Shown here in pieces: positions 58,819 through 64,000 of a DNA stretch of 64,000 nt; the first letter of the stretch is position 1; the number at the start of each line of letters is the position of its first letter. The stretch is from the NCBI RefSeq assembly GCF_037081675.1, contig NZ_JAZAQL010000001.1, positions 1,240,001-1,304,000 on the forward strand. The letters run 5' to 3'. The position numbers and the translations under genes are program-made. The stretch is from Halorubellus litoreus. GTDB lineage: Archaea; Halobacteriota; Halobacteria; Halobacteriales; Natrialbaceae. A model generated the notes under the pieces. It was not told the DNA's origin, did no database searches, and saw only the letters and a list, made by a program, of their open reading frames with translations.

Positions 58819-59283
58819 CTAGGCGACGCCAGCGGCGCGTTCCCGGAGTTCCGTCGCCCAACCGTCGAATATCTCGTCGACCATCGAGGGCGCTCGCGAC
58901 GCCAGCACTTTCGAGACGAGCCACCCGACCGGCCCGTACTTCGTGTCGTAGTCGAACGCCACCGTGACCCGAGTCCCGTCACCGGTCGACTCGAGCCGCC
59001 ACTCGCCCTCGAACCGCGAGAAGAACCGACGATGGAAGCCGCTCGACGCGACGTCGACCGCCATCCCGAACCCCTCGCCGTCCGTCCAGTACGTCGCCGC
59101 CTCCGTCCACTCGTTCCCGTCCGTGTCGACGCACCGACGGACCGTGTCCCCACCGGTGCCCTCCAGGACCTCCACCACGTCGAGGTTCGGCGCGACGCGC
59201 TGGTAGACGTCCGGGTCGCTGACGACAGCCCAGACGGCCGCTCGCGGTGCATCGTACGTCCGGTCGAACGAGAGCTGAGGCAT
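58819..59283 (-). CDS. SRPBCC-fold protein (START/Bet v1-like)
   Basis: This 154-residue protein has the helix-grip fold of the SRPBCC superfamily, which forms a deep hydrophobic pocket. It starts MPQLSFDRTYDAPRAAVWAVVSDPDVYQRVAPNL, continues with beta strands (VVEVLEGTGGDTVRRCVDTDGNEWTEAATYW, RVTVAFDYDTKYGPVGWLVSKVLA) and ends with the long C-terminal helix MVDEIFDGWATELRERAAG. Haloarchaeal relatives are annotated as polyketide cyclase/dehydrase-like and have no known ligand. It is a single gene, convergent with none of its neighbours, 111 bp from pheA on the same strand. Confidence 0.85.
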   Translation of the reverse strand: MPQLSFDRTYDAPRAAVWAVVSDPDVYQRVAPNLDVVEVLEGTGGDTVRRCVDTDGNEWTEAATYWTDGEGFGMAVDVASSGFHRRFFSRFEGEWRLESTGDGTRVTVAFDYDTKYGPVGWLVSKVLASRAPSMVDEIFDGWATELRERAAGVA

Positions 59284-59424
59284 GAGAGAACCGGTTCGTG
59301 CTACGCTCCGTGCCGAGATGAACGTACGGTGACTGGACGAACCGCGCGTCCAACCTCCAGGGGCGCCTCGACGACGACAGAATCAGGGACGCCAGAACCG
59401 GTTACGGCAGCGCTAGCGTGTGGC

Positions 59425-59640
59425 TCAAGCGTCGTCCTCGACGCCGCCCGCCGGAGCGTTCTCGCGTTCCGCGTCCGACCGCCCCTCGCCAGCGTCAGCC
59501 TCGCGGAACGCGAACGCGAGCGCGAGGAACACGACGCCGAGCGTGACGAACGTCGACCACACGATACCGCCAGCGACCGTCGAGGAGGCGACGCCGACCG
59601 CGAGGAACGCGACGCCGACAGCGAGGAACGCCTTGTTCAT
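59425..59640 (-). CDS. Small two-helix membrane protein
   Basis: The 71-residue protein has two adjacent hydrophobic helices (AFLAVGVAFLAVGVASSTVAG and VWSTFVTLGVVFLALAFAF) and an acidic C-terminal tail (EADAGEGRSDAERENAPAGG). The start at 59640 gives MNKAFLAVG, the usual short cytoplasmic end. The first helix carries an internal repeat AFLAVGV. I know no function. It is divergent from the cupin gene at 59758, with 117 bp between starts. Confidence 0.72.
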   Translation of the reverse strand: MNKAFLAVGVAFLAVGVASSTVAGGIVWSTFVTLGVVFLALAFAFREADAGEGRSDAERENAPAGGVEDDA

Positions 59641-59757
59641 GGCCCGAGTTGGTTCGACGGACGCATAGCCGTTGCGTCGACGGTCGCGACCGGCAACCAC
59701 CCGCCACGGGCCGCCGGTGCGCGAGCGTTTTTCGCGCTGGCCGCCGAACCCGAGCGC

Positions 59758-60096
59758 ATGGATGTCGTTCCAGAAGCCGCGGTCGAGAGCACCGAAGCGG
59801 TCGACGACGTACACTTGAAACTCCTCGCGGGCGGAGAGCACGCTAACGTCCAGCACTTCCGCATCGACCCGGGCGCGGTCGTCCCCGAACACAGCCACCC
59901 GAACGAACAGCTCGGCTACGTCGTCTCGGGGACGCTCGAGTTCCACGTCGACGGCGAGACGAGGACCGTCGAACCCGGCGACTCGTACGTCCTCGCCGGC
60001 GACGAACCCCACGGCGCCGAGAACACCGGCGACGAACCAGCCGTCGGCATCGAGGTGTTCGCGCCACCGCGAGAGAACCCCGACTGGCGGAACTGA
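59758..60096 (+). CDS. Single-domain cupin protein
   Basis: The 112-residue protein is a small cupin barrel. The first motif is PGAVVPEHSHPNEQLGYVVSGTLEF (about 38-62), with H45, H47 and E51 as metal ligands; the second motif PGDSYVLAGDEPHGAENTGDEP (about 73-94) supplies H85. All four metal-binding positions are present, so a mononuclear metal site is likely, unlike the degenerate cupin at 33177. It follows the pattern of cupins acting in sugar or dioxygenase chemistry, but the reaction is unknown. The ATG at 59758 starts MDVVPEAAVE. It is followed by the tandem HU-like gene on the other strand. Confidence 0.9.
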   Translation: MDVVPEAAVESTEAVDDVHLKLLAGGEHANVQHFRIDPGAVVPEHSHPNEQLGYVVSGTLEFHVDGETRTVEPGDSYVLAGDEPHGAENTGDEPAVGIEVFAPPRENPDWRN

Positions 60097-60132
60097 CGGA
60101 GGGGTCGCCGCGTCCACCGACTGTCGTCGCGC

Positions 60133-60897
60133 TCAGTTCACCGCCTTCGAGAGCTCCGCGCCCGCCTTGAACTTCACGACGTTCTTCGCGGCGATCTGGA
60201 TCTCCTTCCCCGTCTGGGGGTTGCGTCCCGTCCGCGCGGACCGCTTCGAGATGCTGAACGCGCCGAAGCCCGGCAGCGAGAGGGTGCCGTCGCGTTTCAG
60301 GACTGTCGCGGCGGCGACTGGGAACGCGTCGAGGAACGCCCGCGCCGCCTCCGGCGAGAGCCGCGCTTCGGCAGCGAGGTCGTCGGCATCTATCGGACAG
60401 CCGTCGACGGGGTCGCAGGAGCCGTCGCGGCCGCGTCGGCGCTTGCGCCGTGCACGATGCCGGCGTTCGTCGCCCGCGCCCGGGACGAGGTCGAGCGCGG
60501 CGGCGAGTTCGTCGCCGCACCGGAACCCCACCACGTTCGTGGTCGCCCCACCGGTTCGCTTGCCGGTCTGGGGGTTCCGGCCCGTTCGCGCCGACCGCTT
60601 CGAGATGCTGAACGACCCGAATCCCCGCCACGCGAGGCGGTCGCCTTTCTTCAGCGCCTTCGTGGTCGCGGCGACGAACCCGTCGAGCGCGCGCTTCGAA
60701 TCCGCCTTCGACAACCCGCTCTCCGTCGCGATGGCCTCGACCAGTTCCGGCCGCTCGCCCGCTGCGACCTGGCCCGTCGCCGCCGGCAGTCCGAACCCGA
60801 GGACGACTGCCGCCCCGACGCCTCGCCGGAGGACGGTGCGACGCGAGACGCTATCCTGATCGATGGTATCGTGCTTCACGCTGTCCAGTCGCGCCAT
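60133..60897 (-). CDS. Tat-signalled protein with two HU/IHF-type DNA-binding domains
   Basis: The 254-residue protein carries a Tat-type signal (SVSRRTVLRRGVGAAVV, Arg 19-20, then a hydrophobic core to about 40) and two complete bacterial HU-type domains at about 48-137 and 168-254. Both contain FSISKRSARTGRNPQTGK (about 96-113 and 214-231), the DNA-binding arm of HU, with the Pro that intercalates between base pairs, and a helix pair (SKADSKRALDGFVAATTKAL; SPEAARAFLDAFPVAAATVL). A basic linker (RRHRARRKRRRGR) and cysteines 161 and 167 join them. The two arms are near-identical although codons differ. If exported, it would bind DNA outside the cell. A TATA-like box lies unusually close to the ATG (60908-60919), so a GTG start at residue 7 is possible; the signal would still be intact. 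Confidence 0.88.
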   Translation of the reverse strand: MARLDSVKHDTIDQDSVSRRTVLRRGVGAAVVLGFGLPAATGQVAAGERPELVEAIATESGLSKADSKRALDGFVAATTKALKKGDRLAWRGFGSFSISKRSARTGRNPQTGKRTGGATTNVVGFRCGDELAAALDLVPGAGDERRHRARRKRRRGRDGSCDPVDGCPIDADDLAAEARLSPEAARAFLDAFPVAAATVLKRDGTLSLPGFGAFSISKRSARTGRNPQTGKEIQIAAKNVVKFKAGAELSKAVN

Positions 60898-60940
60898 AGA
60901 ACGATAAGTATAGCAGGCGTATCCGCAGCAATCCGGGCAG

Positions 60941-62401
60941 TTACCGGTTGAGCGTGTGGATGGCGTGCCCGAGCGCGTTCTCGGCGGCCTCCATCACGGC
61001 CTCGGCGAGCGTCGGGTGCGTGTGCACGGTCGACGCGACGTCCTCGAGGGTCGCGCCCATCTCGATGGCGAGCGAGAGTTCGGCGACGAGTTCGCTCGCT
61101 TCCGGGCCGACGATCTGCGCGCCGAGGATGAACCCGCTGGGTTCGTCGGCGACGATGCGGACGAACCCGTCCGTCTCGCCGGTGGTGAGCGCGCGCCCGC
61201 TCGCCTGGAACGGGAACTTCCCGACCGCTGGCTCGAAGCCCTGTTCTTCGGCCTCGGCCTCGGTGAGCCCGACGGTCCCGATCTCGGGTTCGGTGAACAC
61301 CGCGGCGGGCATCGCCTGGTAGTCCACGGCCGACGGCTCGCCCGCGACGACCTCCGCGGCGACCTGCCCTTCCTTCGAGCCCTTGTGCGCGAGCATCGGT
61401 TCGCCGGCGACGTCGCCGACCGCCATGATGTGCTCGACGTCCGTGCGGCAGCGGTCGTCCGTCTCCAGGAACCCCTGCTCGTTCGGTTCCAGGCCCGCCG
61501 CTTCGAGGTTCAGGGTGTCAGTGACCGGCGAGCGGCCGACGGCGACGAGGACCTTGTCCGCCTCGAGTTCCAGCGCTTCGGCCTCGTCCTCGGCCTCCGC
61601 GGCCTGGCCGCCGTCCGCAGCGGCGGGGCTCGCGGTGACGACGATGCCGTCGTCGGTCTCCTCCCAGTCGCTCGCGGAGTACCCGAAGTGGAACTCCACG
61701 CCGAGGTCCTTCGCGTGCTTCTTCACGACCCGGCTGACGTCGGCCTCGTACGGCGGGAGGACGTCGTCGAGCATCTCGACCACGGTGACGTCCGTGCCGA
61801 GCTTCGCGTACACCGACGCGAGCTCCATGCCGATGTAGCCCGCGCCGACGACGACGAGTTCGTCCGGCACCGACTCCAGGCTGAGCGCGTGCTCGCTCGA
61901 GAGGACGTGCTCGCCGTCGAACTCGAACCCCGGAATCTGGATGGGGCGCGAACCCGTCGCGACGATGCAGTGCTCGAAGTCCAGGCTCTCGGAGCCCTGG
62001 CCTTCGCCGCCGTGAACGATACGCACGGAGTTCTCGCCGGAGAACTCCGCGGTCCCCTCGATGAGGTTCACGCCGTTCGCCTTACAGAGCTTCTCGACGC
62101 CCCCGGTGAGGTTGTCGACGACGTCGTCCTTCCAGGACATCATCTGGGTCATGTCGACCGCCGGGTTCGCGTGGATACCCATCTCCTCGGCGTTCGCCGC
62201 GTCGTGCTTCAAACTCGTCGCGGTGATGAGCGCCTTCGAGGGGATGCACCCGCGGTTCAGGCACGCGCCACCGTACGCGTCCTTCTCGACGAGCGTGACG
62301 TCGAGCCCGAGCTGTCCCGCGCGGATCGCCGCGACGTACCCGCCGGGGCCCGCGCCGATTACGAGGAGGTCCGTGCCAGTTGTGACGTCTCCAACGACCA
62401 T
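60941..62401 (-). CDS. lpdA: Dihydrolipoyl dehydrogenase
   Basis: The enzyme reoxidises lipoamide in 2-oxoacid dehydrogenase and glycine cleavage complexes. The 486-residue flavoprotein has the FAD-binding LLVIGAGPGGYVAAIRAGQLG (about 11-31), the redox disulfide GGACLNRGCIPSKAL (about 43-57), the NAD-binding VVVGAGYIGMELASVYAKLG (about 185-204), the second FAD motif HIMAVGDVAGEPMLAH and the catalytic His-Glu pair HTHPTLAEAVMEAAE near the C-terminus. A short Ala/Glu-rich insertion (about 270-285) is haloarchaeal. The ATG at 62401 starts MVVGDVTTGTDLLVIG. No E1, E2 or glycine cleavage gene is nearby, unlike the usual pdhABC-lpdA operon, so this copy is isolated. Confidence 0.95.
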   Translation of the reverse strand: MVVGDVTTGTDLLVIGAGPGGYVAAIRAGQLGLDVTLVEKDAYGGACLNRGCIPSKALITATSLKHDAANAEEMGIHANPAVDMTQMMSWKDDVVDNLTGGVEKLCKANGVNLIEGTAEFSGENSVRIVHGGEGQGSESLDFEHCIVATGSRPIQIPGFEFDGEHVLSSEHALSLESVPDELVVVGAGYIGMELASVYAKLGTDVTVVEMLDDVLPPYEADVSRVVKKHAKDLGVEFHFGYSASDWEETDDGIVVTASPAAADGGQAAEAEDEAEALELEADKVLVAVGRSPVTDTLNLEAAGLEPNEQGFLETDDRCRTDVEHIMAVGDVAGEPMLAHKGSKEGQVAAEVVAGEPSAVDYQAMPAAVFTEPEIGTVGLTEAEAEEQGFEPAVGKFPFQASGRALTTGETDGFVRIVADEPSGFILGAQIVGPEASELVAELSLAIEMGATLEDVASTVHTHPTLAEAVMEAAENALGHAIHTLNR

Positions 62402-62539
62402 ATCGATACCACCGCCAGCAGGCATAAGAAACCCCAAGTATTGCCAGCGCCGTGGTTCGCCGTTCCACGACGCGCACTCCGCCGACGAAGTCGGTGCCGC
62501 GAGAGAAGCGTTTTGTTCGTCGCGGTTCGACGTGTACGC

Positions 62540-62962
62540 ATGCGTCGACGAACCGTCGTCGCCAGCGCCTTCGGCGGGGTCGGACTCGCGAGCTGTAGCT
62601 CGTTTGCCGAGCGCGAACCGCCGGTCGGACTCGGTCGCATCCGGTTGGTGAACGCGACCGACGACGTGATCGAGGTCGTCGTGACCGTCGAGCGCGAGGG
62701 ACGACGCGTCCACGAGGACGCGTTCGAGCTCGAATACCGCGGCGTGCGCGAGGTCGTCGACGAGACCATGGGTCACCGAGTGCCCTACGCCGTCACCGTC
62801 TCCGTCCCGGGAGACTCACGCGCCGGAACGACGTCGTGGGAGCGTCTCGACTCGCTCGTCTCGAACTGGGGGGACATGACCTGCTACGAGCTCTCGTTCA
62901 CGGTCGACACCGACGAGATAACCACCGCGTTCAACGCCGACGGCGTCGAGTGTCCGAGCTGA
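62540..62962 (+). CDS. Small Tat-type lipoprotein
   Basis: The 140-residue protein starts MRRRTVVASAFGGVGLASCSSF, a twin-arginine signal followed by a lipobox (LASC, Cys 19), so it should be exported and lipid-anchored. The mature part is a small beta-rich domain: IRLVNATDDVIEVVVTVEREGRRVHEDAFEL as landmark, then PYAVTVSVPGDS, and it ends CYELSFTVDT...VECPS with two cysteines (about 115 and 138) that may form a disulfide outside. The immunoglobulin- or transthyretin-like plan suggests a surface-binding role; no family is recognised. GCGTTTTGTTCG about 30 nt before the ATG is a possible promoter element. It is divergent from lpdA. Confidence 0.8.
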   Translation: MRRRTVVASAFGGVGLASCSSFAEREPPVGLGRIRLVNATDDVIEVVVTVEREGRRVHEDAFELEYRGVREVVDETMGHRVPYAVTVSVPGDSRAGTTSWERLDSLVSNWGDMTCYELSFTVDTDEITTAFNADGVECPS

Positions 62963-62976
62963 ACGCTCGTGGACGC

Positions 62977-63765
62977 TCAGTCGTCGCCGGGGCGCGTGAG
63001 CGTCGAGTGCGGCGGCGGCAGGAGGAGTTCGCTGTCGGGGTGCTCGTCGCGCCACGCGCCCCACGTCGACATCTCGAACGCGCGAACGCGGAGCCGTTCC
63101 TCGCGCTGCGGGCCGCAGATCGCTTGTCCGAGTAGCTGCGACCAGTAGGATTCGGTGGCGCGGTCGTACATGACGAGGTTCGCGGTCGGACTCACGCCCT
63201 CCGCGCGGTCGCTCTTCACGCGCTCGTCCGCCTCGCTCGCCGCCGCCCAGATCCGCGGGGGCTGCCAGAGCGTCCCCGTCACGTCGAACACGGTCGGTTC
63301 CCCGGCGACGGTTCGGTCGGCGACGAACCCGCTCCGACACAGCGGACAGAACGACACCAGGAGCGGTCCGCCGAAGTCGTCGTTCACGATCTCGTTCACG
63401 GCGAGAATCGACAGCGGGTACGCTCGTGCCCGACCATCTGGGAGCGCGACGCCGACGACGGCCGAACCGTCCGTGACCGGCCGGTACGGCGGGCCGACGT
63501 CGTCGGGCCACTCCGTTCCGAACGCCGGCCGCTCGATGGCGACGATGTCGCTGTCGCCGATGGGGCGCTCGCAGACGTCCGCGGGGCGGCCCGTCGCAGC
63601 CAGCGAATAATCGACGACGCCGTCGGTCGCGTCACCGTCATCTGGTCCATCCGCGCCGGCCGCCGCGTCCGCCAGGTCGCCCGAGCGCGTGAGCGCGCCG
63701 CGACACCCGGCGGTCGCGACGACGCCCGTCCCGAGCGCGGCGAGCAACTGGCGGCGGCGAGTCAT
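62977..63765 (-). CDS. DUF3179 family Tat lipoprotein
   Basis: The 262-residue protein has a Tat-type signal with lipobox (MTRRRQLLAALGTGVVATAGCRG, Cys 21). The domain of DUF3179 is recognised by VVGVALPDGRARAYPLSILAVNEIVND, then the conserved LLVSFCPLCRSGFVADRTV with a C-P-L-C pair (about 138-141), TGTLWQPP and LVMYDRATESYWSQLLGQAI. The C-P-L-C motif could bind a metal or be redox-active; the family has no proven function and is common in haloarchaea and some bacteria. The last residues are PHSTLTRPGDD. It is convergent with the small lipoprotein gene, only 14 bp apart. Confidence 0.9.
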   Translation of the reverse strand: MTRRRQLLAALGTGVVATAGCRGALTRSGDLADAAAGADGPDDGDATDGVVDYSLAATGRPADVCERPIGDSDIVAIERPAFGTEWPDDVGPPYRPVTDGSAVVGVALPDGRARAYPLSILAVNEIVNDDFGGPLLVSFCPLCRSGFVADRTVAGEPTVFDVTGTLWQPPRIWAAASEADERVKSDRAEGVSPTANLVMYDRATESYWSQLLGQAICGPQREERLRVRAFEMSTWGAWRDEHPDSELLLPPPHSTLTRPGDD

Positions 63766-63924
63766 ACCCGGAGAAACGACGTGTGGCGAGTTAACGTGCC
63801 CGCGGCTGTGCGAGTTCCGAGCACGGGCAGCGCAGGTGCTCCCCGTTCGGAACGTCCACGAAAACTGCCGCCGCGTCGCCCGGTCGCGCAGACCGTCGAA
63901 GGTGGGTCCGCGAGCCGCCCGAGA

Positions 63925-64000
63925 CTACTCCAGCAGGAGCAGTTCGGGGTTCTCGAGGTACTTCTTGACCTCGTTCGTGAACCGTGCGCCGTCCGCGCCG
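63925..64000 (-). CDS. 3' end of an unidentified gene (partial)
   Basis: The window ends inside a minus-strand gene, of which only the last 24 codons and the TAG are present. The peptide reads GADGARFTNEVKKYLENPE followed by four leucines and a glutamate. The codon use is typical of the region, so a real gene is likely. I cannot identify the family from so short a piece. Confidence 0.65.
   Translation of the reverse strand, partial: GADGARFTNEVKKYLENPELLLLE

Overview
The window is a single stretch of haloarchaeal chromosome (class Halobacteria). The evidence is very high GC with C/G at third codon positions, proteins rich in Asp/Glu and poor in Lys, archaeal information-processing genes (Orc1/Cdc6, thermosome, RIO1, a Pno1-like KH protein, archaeal TrpRS and LeuRS), a double TatC translocase and many Tat-type signal peptides. 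TATA-like boxes often lie 24-32 nt before the start codon, as in leaderless haloarchaeal mRNAs. Genus cannot be decided from the sequence. I see no rRNA, tRNA, CRISPR array, insertion sequence or prophage; the region reads as core chromosome with lineage-specific accessory genes.

Layout. 0-6 kb: uvrC, a hotdog thioesterase and the class I ribonucleotide reductase operon nrdA-nrdB. 6-9.5 kb: a 50-residue candidate small gene, a TauE/SafE exporter overlapping a universal stress protein, and larE. 9.6-17.7 kb: a giant Tat-exported M14 carboxypeptidase, the head-to-head tatCo/tatCt pair, a ribbon-helix-helix regulator and the RlmE methyltransferase. 17.9-26.5 kb: small haloarchaeal-only proteins, two lipoproteins (one an HEFAH metalloprotease-like surface protein), uvrB and a HEAT-repeat protein. 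26.7-34.7 kb: a MutS-like ATPase, a mini zinc-finger protein, Orc1/Cdc6, a DUF1684 protein, a PHP phosphoesterase, a cupin/zinc-ribbon protein and RIO1. 34.7-45.4 kb: a PGF-CTERM surface glycoprotein, TrpRS, an MFS transporter, the KH protein, and a two-gene unit joining a Tat-exported nuclease-like membrane protein to a chemotaxis transducer. 45.6-50 kb: thermosome, CBS protein, alanine dehydrogenase family. 50-56 kb: two full-length leucyl-tRNA synthetases of different type, back to back. 56-64 kb: a Nudix-like protein, Hsp20, prephenate dehydratase, SRPBCC and cupin proteins, a Tat-exported tandem HU-like protein, dihydrolipoyl dehydrogenase, a small lipoprotein, a DUF3179 lipoprotein, and the 3' end of one more gene.

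How the genes fit together. The two Tat translocase genes share the window with five or more proteins carrying twin-arginine signals (M14 peptidase, nuclease-like protein, tandem HU protein, two lipoproteins), typical of haloarchaea that export folded proteins. Two of the three nucleotide-excision repair genes (uvrB, uvrC) are here 20 kb apart, with no uvrA. Thermosome and Hsp20 promoters carry a similar inverted repeat.

The most unusual items are the archaeal-type LeuRS placed divergently beside a LeuRS with a bacterial-type body and an archaeal-like C-terminus; the Tat-signalled protein made of two bacterial HU/IHF-type domains; and the nuclease fold split by a large inserted module and translationally coupled to a chemoreceptor gene.
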